A stretch of 24,604 nucleotides of DNA. Source: an uncultured Prevotella sp. (GTDB taxonomy: Bacteria > Bacteroidota > Bacteroidia > Bacteroidales > Bacteroidaceae). The notes under the pieces are model-generated. The model saw only the letters and a list, made by a program, of their open reading frames with translations. It did not search any database and was not told where the DNA came from. Below are positions 1 through 8,093 of this stretch, piece by piece (position 1 is the stretch's first letter; the number at the start of each line of letters is the position of its first letter). The DNA lies in contig CAKPRX010000027.1 of the NCBI GenBank assembly GCA_934183135.1, forward strand, positions 1-24,604, given 5' to 3'. Made by a program: the position numbers and the translations under genes.

Positions 1-76
1 TGCTGGCTCTTTAGTGAGTTGTGAAAAACAAATTGGTTCATAGTGTATGGAAAATAAACGTTAGTTATGATGATTG

Positions 77-107
77 CAAATGTACGCTGTTTGCAGAATA
101 TAAACAA
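77..107 (-). promoter_or_regulatory. Probable leftward promoter
   Basis: Read on the minus strand, 77-84 is TACATTTG, a match to the Bacteroidetes -7 box TAnnTTTG. A TTG (plus strand CAA, 105-107) lies 20 bases upstream, where the -33 element is expected. Transcription would start near position 70 and leave the window on the left, so an unseen leftward gene probably begins just outside. Confidence 0.4.
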
Positions 108-361
108 GCAAAATCCTATTTTTTATTTGCTCTGTACCTGCCATCTTGCCCTTTATCATCCTAAAGAAGACAGATATAGACGAGATGCGCCATCTGAAAT
201 AGAACCGAAACAGGCATTATAACCTTGCCGGCAGTTCCCCGTGTTCTTCAGACGTTGGTTAGCACCACCGCGACCCTCACCCTGGTCATGGAGGGTAAAG
301 CGGCTTTTTGGACGACCGCAGAACACGCCAAAATGACCATTCCCATACATACCAAATCCGC

Positions 362-407
362 AAATCTTTAAAGATTTATGGATTGTAATCCAAATATCTT
401 TAAAGAT
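362..407. promoter_or_regulatory. Three palindromes with centres 16 bp apart (candidate operator)
   Basis: Three inverted repeats follow one another. The first is a perfect 16-bp palindrome at 362-377 (AAATCTTTAAAGATTT). The second is at 379-392 (TGGATT-GT-AATCCA). The third is a perfect 12-bp palindrome at 396-407 (ATCTTTAAAGAT). Their centres are 369.5, 385.5 and 401.5. The outer two share the core ATCTTTAAAGAT and are 32 bp apart, about three helical turns. The third abuts the -33 region of the ATPase promoter, a natural place for a repressor. The binding protein is unknown. Confidence 0.55.
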
Positions 408-408
408 T

Positions 409-440
409 TTTGGAATTGCGAACGATAATTTTTATATTTG
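409..440 (+). promoter_or_regulatory. Promoter of the DUF4143 ATPase gene
   Basis: The -33 element TTTG (409-412) and the -7 element TATATTTG (433-440) are separated by 20 bases, a close match to the Bacteroidetes sigma-ABfr consensus. Transcription should start near 447, leaving a leader of under 20 bases before the ATG at 464. Confidence 0.65.
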
Positions 441-463
441 CAGTGTCAAATAGATAGCTCAAC

Positions 464-1603
464 ATGATGATACCGAGAATATTAGCTTCAGATATACGCA
501 AAAGAATAGGTCAGGGTAAGGTTCTAATAGTCTTTGGGGCCCGCCAAGTGGGCAAAACGACCCTCCTGCATGACACCTTGCAGGCTGATAGTGGCAATGT
601 GCTCTGGCTTAATGGTGATGAGCCCGATGTGAGGTCGCTGTTTGAAGGCGCAACGTCTACTCGGCTTAACAGTTTTATAGGCTCTAAGAAAATAGTAGTA
701 ATCGACGAGGCGCAGCGCATAATAAATATAGGGCTGGCGCTCAAACTTATAGCCGACAATAATGCCTCGGTACAGCTGATAGCTACCGGCAGTTCGTCTT
801 TTGACCTCGCCAATACTGTCAACGAGCCTCTTACAGGACGTAAATTCGAGTTGCTGATGTTCCCCTTGTCCTTTGCAGAACTCGCGTCATATACAGGGCT
901 ACTCGAGGAGAAGCGTATGCTTCCGCACAGATTGATATATGGAAGTTATCCCGATGTGGTTAACCATGTTGGTGATGAGCGAGAAATATTACAGCAGCTG
1001 GCAGATAGCTATTTATATAAAGACATTCTGTCCTTTGACAGGATAAAGAGAAATGAGAAGATAGTGAAACTGCTTCAGGCAATAGCTTTCCAGATAGGTT
1101 CGGAGGTGTCATTCAATGAGCTGGCACAGACATGTGGACTCGATCCGAAGACAGTAGAAGCCTATGTGCAGCTATTAGAGCAGGCATATATCATCTTCCG
1201 ACTGCCATCGTATAGTCGCAATCTGCGTAATGAACTGAAATTTGCCCGCAAGATATACTTCTGGGATTGTGGCATACGCAATGCCGTTATTGGCAATTAT
1301 CTCCAGGCCGAAATGCGTCAGGATATGGGAACTCTGTTTGAGAACTATCTGGTGGCAGAGCGTCTTAAAAAGCAGCATTACGCTCGCACCTTTGCCAAAA
1401 GCTACTTCTGGCGAACTTCCGCTAAGCAGGAAATTGATTATATAGAAGAGATAAACGGTCAGATAACGGCTTACGAGTTTAAGTGGAACCCACGCCGTAA
1501 GGCGACGGTGCCCACGGCCTTTGCCAAGCATTATCCCGAAGTGCCATTTCAGGTCATTACGTGCGATAACTATTGGGAATTTTTAGCTATGGATAACCAA
1601 TAA
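464..1603 (+). CDS. AAA family ATPase with DUF4143 domain
   Basis: A 379-residue protein of the AAA_14/DUF4143 family. Walker A is GARQVGKT at residues 25-32, and Walker B is IVVIDEAQ with Asp81-Glu82. A sensor-like GSSSFDL segment and the family motif around LTGRKFELLMFPLSFAEL follow. The C-terminal half has the DUF4143 look (YLYKDILSFDRIKR, then a restriction-endonuclease-like DYIEE...AYEFKW stretch). Members are common in Bacteroidales, often in variable regions, and their biological role is not settled; toxin-antitoxin-like or DNA-related roles are only guesses. ATG codons at 464 and 467 are both possible starts. The gene has its own promoter and possible operator palindromes, and it converges on the nitroreductase region. 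Confidence 0.9.
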   Translation: MMIPRILASDIRKRIGQGKVLIVFGARQVGKTTLLHDTLQADSGNVLWLNGDEPDVRSLFEGATSTRLNSFIGSKKIVVIDEAQRIINIGLALKLIADNNASVQLIATGSSSFDLANTVNEPLTGRKFELLMFPLSFAELASYTGLLEEKRMLPHRLIYGSYPDVVNHVGDEREILQQLADSYLYKDILSFDRIKRNEKIVKLLQAIAFQIGSEVSFNELAQTCGLDPKTVEAYVQLLEQAYIIFRLPSYSRNLRNELKFARKIYFWDCGIRNAVIGNYLQAEMRQDMGTLFENYLVAERLKKQHYARTFAKSYFWRTSAKQEIDYIEEINGQITAYEFKWNPRRKATVPTAFAKHYPEVPFQVITCDNYWEFLAMDNQ

Positions 1604-1607
1604 AATG

Positions 1608-1651
1608 ACAATCCCCGATACGGCTTCGTGTATGACCGTATCGGGGATTGT
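1608..1651 (-). terminator. Strong hairpin terminator between convergent genes
   Basis: A perfect 16-bp stem (1608-1623 with 1636-1651) encloses a 12-base loop. On the minus strand the stem is followed by CATTTTATT, a U-rich tail, so it works best for leftward transcription. It lies 18 bases past the stop of the displaced nitroreductase 3' end (1669-1671), which suggests that this was the native terminator of the nitroreductase gene. No T-run follows the stem on the plus strand, so termination of the ATPase transcript would be less typical. Confidence 0.8.
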
Positions 1652-1668
1652 GGTGATGATTCCCCAGG

Positions 1669-1810
1669 TTACTCCAAGAACCCCTGGCGACGCAGAGCCT
1701 TGATGAGGCCGGCTGACATGGCCTCGTTGTCCTTGCGGGTGTAGCGTATGTCGGTGAATATCTGGGCCAATGTCTGCGTGTGGTTAATCTCTACAAAGTG
1801 GCGGTTCTCT
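1669..1810 (-). pseudogene. Displaced 3' end of the nitroreductase gene
   Basis: Read leftward, this encodes a second copy of the nitroreductase C-terminus, beginning at ENRHFVEINH and ending RRQGFLE with a TAA stop at 1669-1671. It has no start codon or nitroreductase core. Over 1678-1809 it matches 4179-4310 at 127 of 132 bases. Four of the five differences are synonymous; the fifth gives Thr instead of Lys. It sits just before the terminator, so it is probably the original end of the gene, cut off by the insertion of the AT-rich segment 1811-4178. Confidence 0.8.
1678..1809. repeat. 132-bp direct repeat, left copy
   Basis: This partners 4179-4310 with an exact offset of 2501 bases, no gaps and five mismatches. 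The homology stops abruptly at both ends. The two copies flank the AT-rich gene, and recombination between them would remove 2501 bp and restore an intact nitroreductase gene ending RQGFLE. Confidence 0.9.
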
Positions 1811-1846
1811 AATAGAAAAAGTTCCTTTACAATCAAGGCAAGAATA

Positions 1847-4102
1847 TTAATATCCTAAACTATCCATCATGTCATCTAAATTACCTCCATTATTTTTGAA
1901 TTCATCATAATTGCTGCCACCTAATGCATAATAGGTGTCTCGTTCATAATCATAATCATCAGGATATTGTTGGTGATAGAAAGATTCGTCAGGCTTTTCC
2001 TCAAAGATTCCTTTTTCGAAATTAAACTCGAATTCGCCAAATTCATAAGATTTTTCTTTATCATGCCTTTTGAATCTTATAATATTATGAATATCATCCA
2101 TAATCTCTATAAAAAGGAGTTCATCATTTTTTTGATAACAGAAAGAAAAATACCCAAAATCTCCCCCATATGCTTTATCAAGAAATTCATAGCTGTTAGA
2201 ATTGAAAAAAACAGTCCCATTTTTATCTATATATTTACCATCTGCATTGTAACAGTTGTTAAATATTCGAAGTTCTTTATATTTGCAAGGTAATAATATA
2301 TTATCTTTGCTATCGTGAATGCCTTTTAAATTGTTGTCATTTGTAATTTTAAACAAAAAATTATTTTGTGTATTTGTTACGTTTGAAAAAAGTTCACTTT
2401 GAACTCGTTCTATATTTTTGTAAAAATTGGAAACCTGCAGACCACAAAACCATAACGCAGCTTTTCCTTTTCTCCATACTTTTGCCCATTTTCCTATATC
2501 AAAATCATCATCATAGTTTTCATATATTAATGGAAAAAGTCCCTCTGCGTCATCTAAGACGAAATCACTTACAAGGGAATCCTTATAAATTAAGGCTAAT
2601 TTATTTTTCTTTTTGGCTACAGCGTAGTTGGGTAGTTCCGATTTATCCTTTTTCCTTATTAAAAGTTTTATGGTCTCGCAATCATCAACGATAATAGTAC
2701 CATTTTCATAAACTAAACCTTCCTTCCCTCTTTGCATGAATAAGATGTAGGGAGCTTCGTAAATACGATTATTAATACTATGGTATTTTAAAAATGTTAT
2801 TTGGTTATATCCAATAGGAATAATTATGTTTTCGTTGAAATATAGACCTTGATATTTTCTTTCAATGCCATTATAATAGTTAGTAACTGTTACGATAGAC
2901 TCTACATGCTCTTTTGTTTCACGTATTGATATACTAGAATATATAGGAGGAATTAGTACACCGCCTGTTTCTGTGTCTAGTACACCGACTCGCATATTGT
3001 AATCGATTGCCTTGTTAGTTTCAACTTCGTTGAAAGGAACTGAAAAAGAAAGAAAATTCTCAAAAACCATGTATTTATGAAAAGAAGATGTTGCAAATGA
3101 GATATCATTTCCTTTGCTATCATAAATAACACAACGTCCATCACTGTACTTAATGAATAAAAGTGAGTTGGAATATTCCATATACTGGATGGAAAGGTCA
3201 TGAGTTTCCCATAAAATATCTCCATAAGATGAAAAAAAATACACATCACTATATGATTTCCCCAACCCATTTGAAAATAAAGTACTAATTATTATATTTT
3301 CTTTTGTTGCACAAATCTTGTTAGTACGGCCGAGCCAAGAGGCTTCACATATTATAATTGGAAAGTCTAAATCTGATTTTATGGGATTCGTTGTAAATTC
3401 CTTGCAATTATAATTGCATACAAATAATATGACATTTTTGTTGTTTATCCAAATACATTGGCAACTTTCATTGTTAAATATCTCTGCTCCTTTGTTAGAA
3501 AATGCAATAAGTTTATTATCGTCCACAATAAAAAATGTGTTTTTGTATGAAAAAAAATAAGAGGCATCTTTCATAAAGCAACCATTAATAAAAATTCCTT
3601 GAGAAATGTAATAACTGCTTGCAGTTTGTGTGCTGTTTGTAGTGTCGCTCGGAGGAATTAGTTGATTTTCCTTTATGTTGTAAACATAACCAAGAATTTC
3701 CAAATTGCTTGTATTATAGGTTGTTTGAAGCCAAGTTGTAATAGTCTGATAGGATGAGACATCTTTTTGCAATATTTTTCCATTATTGTCAATGATGAAG
3801 TTTGGAAACTTTTTCTCTTCGTCTTTGAGGGTGGACACTATATAATAATAAAGATAACCATCACGATTTGTTGTGTTTAATATAATGCATAAAGTCTGCC
3901 TCCCCTCTTTGTTTATAATGCTCAAGGGAATATTATCCATTTGTTCATTACATATATAAAAAAAATTGTTTTTCATATATGCAAAGAAATTTCCTTGTGA
4001 AAGGGTTGAATTTTCGAAGTGATAAAAACTACTGATGCCTTGAGTTTTTAGTAAAGAATTAAAGACATTATCTAAACCATTGGTGAACTTTTCGATACTC
4101 AT
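1847..4102 (-). CDS. AT-rich gene for a large protein with degenerate WG-like repeats
   Basis: A 751-residue protein counted from the ATG at 4102; the frame stays open to a TTG at 4150. No signal peptide, membrane segment or catalytic motif is evident. Scattered segments resemble WG repeats (a Gly-x-x-Asp strand, a turn, then an I/L-P-P-x-Y strand): GVLDTETGGVLIPPIYSSI near residue 373, GLVYENGTIIV near 462, KGIHDSKDNILLPCKYKEL near 593. The acidic tail contains YYALGGSNYDEF and ends DDMMDSLGY. Base composition is far more AT-rich than either neighbour, with many AAT/AAA/ATT codons, which points to horizontal acquisition. It is flanked by direct repeats of the nitroreductase 3' end. No promoter was firmly identified. 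Its function is unknown; a repeat-rich binding protein is the most that can be said. Confidence 0.75.
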   Translation of the reverse strand: MSIEKFTNGLDNVFNSLLKTQGISSFYHFENSTLSQGNFFAYMKNNFFYICNEQMDNIPLSIINKEGRQTLCIILNTTNRDGYLYYYIVSTLKDEEKKFPNFIIDNNGKILQKDVSSYQTITTWLQTTYNTSNLEILGYVYNIKENQLIPPSDTTNSTQTASSYYISQGIFINGCFMKDASYFFSYKNTFFIVDDNKLIAFSNKGAEIFNNESCQCIWINNKNVILFVCNYNCKEFTTNPIKSDLDFPIIICEASWLGRTNKICATKENIIISTLFSNGLGKSYSDVYFFSSYGDILWETHDLSIQYMEYSNSLLFIKYSDGRCVIYDSKGNDISFATSSFHKYMVFENFLSFSVPFNEVETNKAIDYNMRVGVLDTETGGVLIPPIYSSISIRETKEHVESIVTVTNYYNGIERKYQGLYFNENIIIPIGYNQITFLKYHSINNRIYEAPYILFMQRGKEGLVYENGTIIVDDCETIKLLIRKKDKSELPNYAVAKKKNKLALIYKDSLVSDFVLDDAEGLFPLIYENYDDDFDIGKWAKVWRKGKAALWFCGLQVSNFYKNIERVQSELFSNVTNTQNNFLFKITNDNNLKGIHDSKDNILLPCKYKELRIFNNCYNADGKYIDKNGTVFFNSNSYEFLDKAYGGDFGYFSFCYQKNDELLFIEIMDDIHNIIRFKRHDKEKSYEFGEFEFNFEKGIFEEKPDESFYHQQYPDDYDYERDTYYALGGSNYDEFKNNGGNLDDMMDSLGY

Positions 4103-4169
4103 AATTTGGAATGTTTTAAAGATTGTTGCTTCCAAGGGGTTATAATACAATAGAAAATATTCAAGACCT

Positions 4170-4910
4170 CTATACTGAGAACCCCTGGCGACGCAGAGCC
4201 TTGATGAGGCCGGCCGACATGGCCTCGTTGTCCTTGCGGGTGTAGCGTATGTCGGTGAATATCTGGGCCAGGGTCTGCTTGTGGTTAATCTCTACAAAAT
4301 GGCGGTTCTCCTCTAACGCCTCCTTGGCGGCATACAGTTGGTCTATGCGCTCAGGCGTGTAGTCGTGGTAAGTCTCGCTGTGGATGATGCCCTCTATGGA
4401 CAGACGGTCTGACAGGGCGGGCAACTCGTCGGGCCACCCTAAGGTGATGGTGGCCACGGGGAATACCAGCCGGGGCAGTTTGAGGGTGTCGATGATGGCA
4501 TCGGGCTGGTAGACCGTGGTGCCTAAGAAGCACAGCCCCAGTCCCTCTTCCTCGGCCAGGTTGCAGAACGTCTGACAATAGAGCAACGCATCGGTGGCGG
4601 CATTGAGAAAACTCAGCATATTGTCGTAGCCGGGATGAGCCAGGCGCTCTTCGGCCCAGCGGGTAGTACGGCGGAAGTCGGCGCAGAACGTGAGGACTAC
4701 GGGAGCACCCGTCACCATGGGCTGGTTGAAGTGAGCCGGCGCCAGCTGACGTTTCATGTCTTCGTCGCGCGTAACGACGACCGAGTAGAGCTGTAGGTTG
4801 CCCATGGTCTGGGTACGCTCTGCCTGAGTGAGCAGGCTGGTGAGCAGCACGTCGTCGACAGGCTGCTCTGTATAGCGGCGTATGGAACGCCTGGAGGATA
4901 GATTCTTCAT
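4170..4910 (-). CDS. Nitroreductase family protein with a replaced C-terminus
   Basis: A 246-residue FMN-dependent nitroreductase/NAD(P)H oxidoreductase, which would reduce nitro, quinone or similar acceptors in the cytoplasm. The N-terminal SSRRSIRRYTEQPV is the phosphate-binding arginine segment of the fold; GAPVVLTFCADF, NAATDALLYCQTFCNLAEEEGLGLCFLGT and ITLGWPDE are further family segments. The ATG at 4910 is preferred, because the longer frame (TTG, 4946) would start inside the promoter box 4934-4941. The last codons give RRQGFSV and a TAG, whereas the displaced copy at 1669-1810 gives RRQGFLE. The final 44 codons or so therefore seem to come from a second allele that arrived with the downstream AT-rich gene. 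The natural substrate cannot be told. Confidence 0.88.
   Translation of the reverse strand: MKNLSSRRSIRRYTEQPVDDVLLTSLLTQAERTQTMGNLQLYSVVVTRDEDMKRQLAPAHFNQPMVTGAPVVLTFCADFRRTTRWAEERLAHPGYDNMLSFLNAATDALLYCQTFCNLAEEEGLGLCFLGTTVYQPDAIIDTLKLPRLVFPVATITLGWPDELPALSDRLSIEGIIHSETYHDYTPERIDQLYAAKEALEENRHFVEINHKQTLAQIFTDIRYTRKDNEAMSAGLIKALRRQGFSV
4179..4310. repeat. 132-bp direct repeat, right copy (in frame in nitroreductase)
   Basis: This is the right partner of 1678-1809. It forms the functional C-terminal coding part of the nitroreductase gene. Homology stops at 4179, just before the altered last two codons and stop, and at 4310, within the codons for the LEENR segment. Confidence 0.9.
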
Positions 4911-4933
4911 CTTTTTGGGTAATTTTATTTTGG

Positions 4934-4941
4934 CAAAGGTA
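4934..4941 (-). promoter_or_regulatory. -7 box of the nitroreductase gene
   Basis: On the minus strand this reads TACCTTTG, matching TAnnTTTG. It is 23 bases before the ATG at 4910, giving a short leader. A clear -33 element was not seen. It shares the gap of about 160 bp with the divergent nrdJ promoter. Confidence 0.55.
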
Positions 4942-5027
4942 ACCAAAGTTTTCTAAAAGGGTATCTCAAATAATAAAAAGGTTGTCGGAAATTTGCAAAA
5001 AGTGTCGTTCAAGTTAAAAAAATATAG

Positions 5028-5035
5028 TAGCTTTG
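5028..5035 (+). promoter_or_regulatory. -7 box of nrdJ
   Basis: TAGCTTTG fits TAnnTTTG and lies 37 bases before the nrdJ start; the -33 element is weak. The leader of about 30 bases is too short for a cobalamin riboswitch, and nothing resembling one was seen. Confidence 0.5.
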
Positions 5036-5072
5036 CAGCTATACACATCATTAATAATATTATACCAGATAT

Positions 5073-7640
5073 ATGACAGAAGTGAAGACTTACTCCTACG
5101 AGGAGGCCTACGCCGCTACGCTCGCATACTTTGACGGCGATGAGCTGGCAGCCCGCGTATGGGTCAACAAGTATGCTATGAAGGATAGCGCAGGCCACAT
5201 CTACGAGTTGTCGCCTAAGGATATGCACTGGCGGATAGCCAATGAGGTGGCCCGGATAGAGAGCAGATACCCCAATGGCATGACGGCCCAGGAGGTGTTC
5301 GACGTGATAGACCATTTCCGCTACATTATACCCGCCGGAAGCCCCATGACCGGTATAGGCAACCATCACCAGGTAGCCTCGCTCAGCAACTGCTTCGTAA
5401 TCGGTATTGAGGGCGATGCCGACTCGTATGGCGCCATCATGCGCATAGACGAGGAGCAGGTGCAGCTTATGAAACGTCGCGGCGGCGTGGGTCACGACCT
5501 GAGCCAGCTGCGTCCCAAGGGGTCGGCTGTCAACAATTCGGCCCTTACATCGACTGGGCTGGTGCCTTTTATGGAGCGATATTCTAACTCGACACGTGAA
5601 GTGGCTCAGGACGGACGGCGTGGAGCCCTGATGCTGTCGGTAAGCATCAAGCATCCCGATGCTGAGGCGTTTATAGATGCCAAGATGACCGAGGGGCGGG
5701 TTACCGGTGCCAATGTGAGTGTGAAGATAGACGACGCCTTCATGCAGGCTGTGGTTGACGGGGCCGACTATGTGCTGCAGTTTCCCATCGATGCCGCCGA
5801 GCCGCAGGTCACCAAGACTATCGCTGCCCGCAAGCTGTGGCAGAAGATAGTACACAACGCCTGGAAGAGTGCCGAGCCAGGCGTGCTGTTCTGGGATACC
5901 ATCCTGCGCGAGAGCATCCCCGACTGCTATGCCGACTTGGGCTTCCGCACGGTGAGCACCAATCCCTGTGGCGAGATACCCCTCTGTCCCTACGACAGCT
6001 GCCGGCTGCTGTGTCTCAACCTGTATAGTTATATAGACCATCCCTTTACGCCCCAGGCCCATTTCGATGCCGGCCTCTTTGCCCGTCATGCCCGTATAGC
6101 CCAGCGTATCATGGACGATATAGTAGACCTGGAACTCGAGAAGATAGACCTGATACTCGAGAAGATAGCCCGCGACCCGCAGAGCGATGAGATAAAGCAC
6201 GCCGAGCAGCAACTGTGGCTGAAGATACGGCACAAGTGTGTCCAGGGACGCCGTATAGGCATAGGCATTACCGCCGAGGGCGACATGCTGGCCGCCATGG
6301 GACTGCGCTATGGTACCCAGGAAGCTACCGACTTCAGCGTGGGCGTACACCAGACACTGGCCCTCGGCGTATATAGGGCTTCGGTAGACCTGGCGCGCGA
6401 GCGTGGCGCCTTTGAACTTTACGATGCTCACCGCGAGGAGGCAAACCCATTCGTGCAGCGGCTCCGCGAGGCCGCCCCGCAGCTCTATGCCGACATGGTG
6501 CAGTATGGCCGGCGCAACATAGCCTGCCTGACCATCGCCCCCACGGGCACCACATCGCTGCTCACCCAGACCACATCGGGCATAGAGCCTGTCTTCATGC
6601 CTGTGTACAAGCGCCGCCGCAAGGTAAATCCCAACGACGCCGATGTCCATGTGGACTATGTTGACGAGGTGGGCGACAGCTTCGAGGAATACATCGTGTA
6701 CCATCGCAAGTTTATCGAGTGGATGCGCGTGAACGGCTACGACACCGACCGCCGCTACACCCAGGACGAGATAGACCAGCTCGTGGCCCGCTCTCCTTAC
6801 TACAAGGCCACGGCCAACGATGTCGACTGGCTTATGAAGGTGCGTATGCAGGGCGCCATCCAGCAGTGGGTAGACCACTCTATCTCCGTGACGGTCAATC
6901 TGCCCAATGAGGTAAGTGAAGACCTCGTTAACCGTCTTTATGTCGAAGCCTGGCGGTCTGGTTGCAAGGGCTGTACCATCTATCGTGACGGCAGCCGGTC
7001 GGGCGTTATGGTCTCGGCCTCTAAGAAGGACAAGAAGAAAGAAAAAGCCTCAGCCCCCGACCCCTCGGTGTCGGCCATGCTGAGGCCCGTGGTAACCGAG
7101 ACCCGTCCCAAGGAACTGGTGTGCGACGTGGTGCGCTTCCAGAACAACCGCGAGAAGTGGGTGGCCTTTGTCGGCCTGCTCGACGGCTATCCCTACGAGA
7201 TATTTACCGGTCTGCAGGACGACGAGGAGGGCATCGTGCTGCCCAAGACCGTTACCCGGGGTAAGATTATCAAGCAGACCAACGAGGACGGTACTCACCG
7301 CTACGACTTCCAGTTTGAGAACAAGCGTGGCTACAAGACTACCGTCGAGGGCCTGTCCCAGAAGTTTAACCCCGAATACTGGAACTACGCCAAGCTCATC
7401 TCTGGCGTGCTGCGTTACCGCATGCCCATAGACCACGTCATCAAACTCGTGGGCTCGCTCCAGCTCAACGACGAGAGTATCAACACCTGGAAAAACGGCG
7501 TGGAGCGCGCCCTCAAGAAGTACATCGCCGACGGCACCCAGGCCAAGGGCCAGAAGTGTCCCGCCTGCGGATGCGAGACCTTAGTGTACCAGGAAGGGTG
7601 CCTTATCTGTACCAACTGTGGTGCCAGCCGGTGTGGCTGA
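5073..7640 (+). CDS. nrdJ: Adenosylcobalamin-dependent (class II) ribonucleotide reductase
   Basis: An 855-residue enzyme that reduces ribonucleotides to deoxyribonucleotides with a B12-generated thiyl radical, and so needs no oxygen. The active-site motif NPCGEI gives Asn297, Cys299 (thiyl) and Glu301. Cys107 (SNCF) and Cys310, eleven residues after Cys299, fit the redox-active pair. TIAPTGTTSLL at about 487-497 is the substrate phosphate-binding loop. The N-terminus lacks an ATP-cone, so allosteric activity control is probably absent. A C-terminal domain from about residue 675 ends in a Cys-rich tail (Cys829, 832, 834, 843, 846, 849, 854), which probably binds zinc and passes electrons from thioredoxin. 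The gene starts 37 bases after its -7 box and is followed 28 bases later by folB, probably in one transcript. Confidence 0.96.
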   Translation: MTEVKTYSYEEAYAATLAYFDGDELAARVWVNKYAMKDSAGHIYELSPKDMHWRIANEVARIESRYPNGMTAQEVFDVIDHFRYIIPAGSPMTGIGNHHQVASLSNCFVIGIEGDADSYGAIMRIDEEQVQLMKRRGGVGHDLSQLRPKGSAVNNSALTSTGLVPFMERYSNSTREVAQDGRRGALMLSVSIKHPDAEAFIDAKMTEGRVTGANVSVKIDDAFMQAVVDGADYVLQFPIDAAEPQVTKTIAARKLWQKIVHNAWKSAEPGVLFWDTILRESIPDCYADLGFRTVSTNPCGEIPLCPYDSCRLLCLNLYSYIDHPFTPQAHFDAGLFARHARIAQRIMDDIVDLELEKIDLILEKIARDPQSDEIKHAEQQLWLKIRHKCVQGRRIGIGITAEGDMLAAMGLRYGTQEATDFSVGVHQTLALGVYRASVDLARERGAFELYDAHREEANPFVQRLREAAPQLYADMVQYGRRNIACLTIAPTGTTSLLTQTTSGIEPVFMPVYKRRRKVNPNDADVHVDYVDEVGDSFEEYIVYHRKFIEWMRVNGYDTDRRYTQDEIDQLVARSPYYKATANDVDWLMKVRMQGAIQQWVDHSISVTVNLPNEVSEDLVNRLYVEAWRSGCKGCTIYRDGSRSGVMVSASKKDKKKEKASAPDPSVSAMLRPVVTETRPKELVCDVVRFQNNREKWVAFVGLLDGYPYEIFTGLQDDEEGIVLPKTVTRGKIIKQTNEDGTHRYDFQFENKRGYKTTVEGLSQKFNPEYWNYAKLISGVLRYRMPIDHVIKLVGSLQLNDESINTWKNGVERALKKYIADGTQAKGQKCPACGCETLVYQEGCLICTNCGASRCG

Positions 7641-7668
7641 TGCCTCTATATATAATTAAGGTGAAGAT

Positions 7669-8046
7669 ATGAAACTCCAATCCAGCTATATTTACCTGCG
7701 CGACCTGCATATTCATGCCTATCACGGCGTGGAGCCGCAGGAACGCAAGGTGGGCAACGACTATCTGCTATCGCTGCGACTCCGTTATCCCATCGACGCG
7801 GCCATGCTGTCAGACAATGTGCTCGACACGATAAACTATGCCGATGTGTACCGTATCGCCGAGCAGGAGATGCAGGTGCCCAGTAACCTGCTCGAGCGTG
7901 TGGCTTACCGTATGGCCGACCGCATCTTCCGCCGTTTTGCCTTTGTCGAGGCTGTTGACATCCAACTTACTAAGCTCAACCCTCCCATGGGAACCAATCA
8001 GGGTGGCGCCGGTGTCGAAGTTCACTTAATAAATGATAAAACTTGA
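7669..8046 (+). CDS. folB: Dihydroneopterin aldolase
   Basis: A 125-residue cytoplasmic enzyme of folate synthesis that cleaves 7,8-dihydroneopterin to 6-hydroxymethyl-7,8-dihydropterin and glycolaldehyde. Family marks are YHGVE with Glu22, NYADVY with Tyr57, the pterin-binding LLE segment with Glu76, and LTKLNPP with the catalytic Lys102. The length is typical. A purine-rich AAGGTGAAG just before the ATG can serve as ribosome binding site. It follows nrdJ by 28 bases in the same direction, so the two deoxynucleotide/folate genes are probably cotranscribed. Confidence 0.95.
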   Translation: MKLQSSYIYLRDLHIHAYHGVEPQERKVGNDYLLSLRLRYPIDAAMLSDNVLDTINYADVYRIAEQEMQVPSNLLERVAYRMADRIFRRFAFVEAVDIQLTKLNPPMGTNQGGAGVEVHLINDKT

Positions 8047-8078
8047 CGGTTGTCGGCGGTTTTATGATGAATATTTGT

Positions 8079-8086
8079 TAATTTTG
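8079..8086 (+). promoter_or_regulatory. -7 box of the amidase gene
   Basis: TAATTTTG matches TAnnTTTG. It ends only 7 bases before the ATG at 8094, so the transcript would begin at or almost at the start codon. The -33 region is not distinct. Confidence 0.5.
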
Positions 8087-8093
8087 CATCATT

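Larger units (their letters stand above)
1..463. other. Non-coding left flank
   Basis: No convincing gene is seen here. A 64-codon open frame on the minus strand (156-350) has no recognisable domain and is not called. The stretch holds a probable leftward promoter near 77-107, serving a gene outside the window, and a compact control region (362-440) in front of the ATPase gene. Positions 332-341 read AATGACCATT, the same 10-mer family that is iterated at 12637-12731; a single copy may be chance. Confidence 0.6.

Noticed and set aside
156..350. 64-codon minus-strand frame in the left flank
   Set aside because: It has no domain, promoter or ribosome site. It could be a decayed coding fragment, but nothing supports that firmly.
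4947..5072. Cobalamin riboswitch in front of nrdJ
   Set aside because: The gap is short and occupied by two divergent promoters; no B12-box-like sequence was seen.
6131..6172. Direct repeat CTCGAGAAGATA inside nrdJ
   Set aside because: It encodes LEKI-DLILEKI in a helical stretch of this enzyme family; no separate element is implied.
4953..6878. Long open frame (641 codons) on the minus strand
   Set aside because: It runs antisense to nrdJ, whose catalytic motifs are certain. It is an artefact of the codon pattern of a GC-rich gene and has no recognisable domain.
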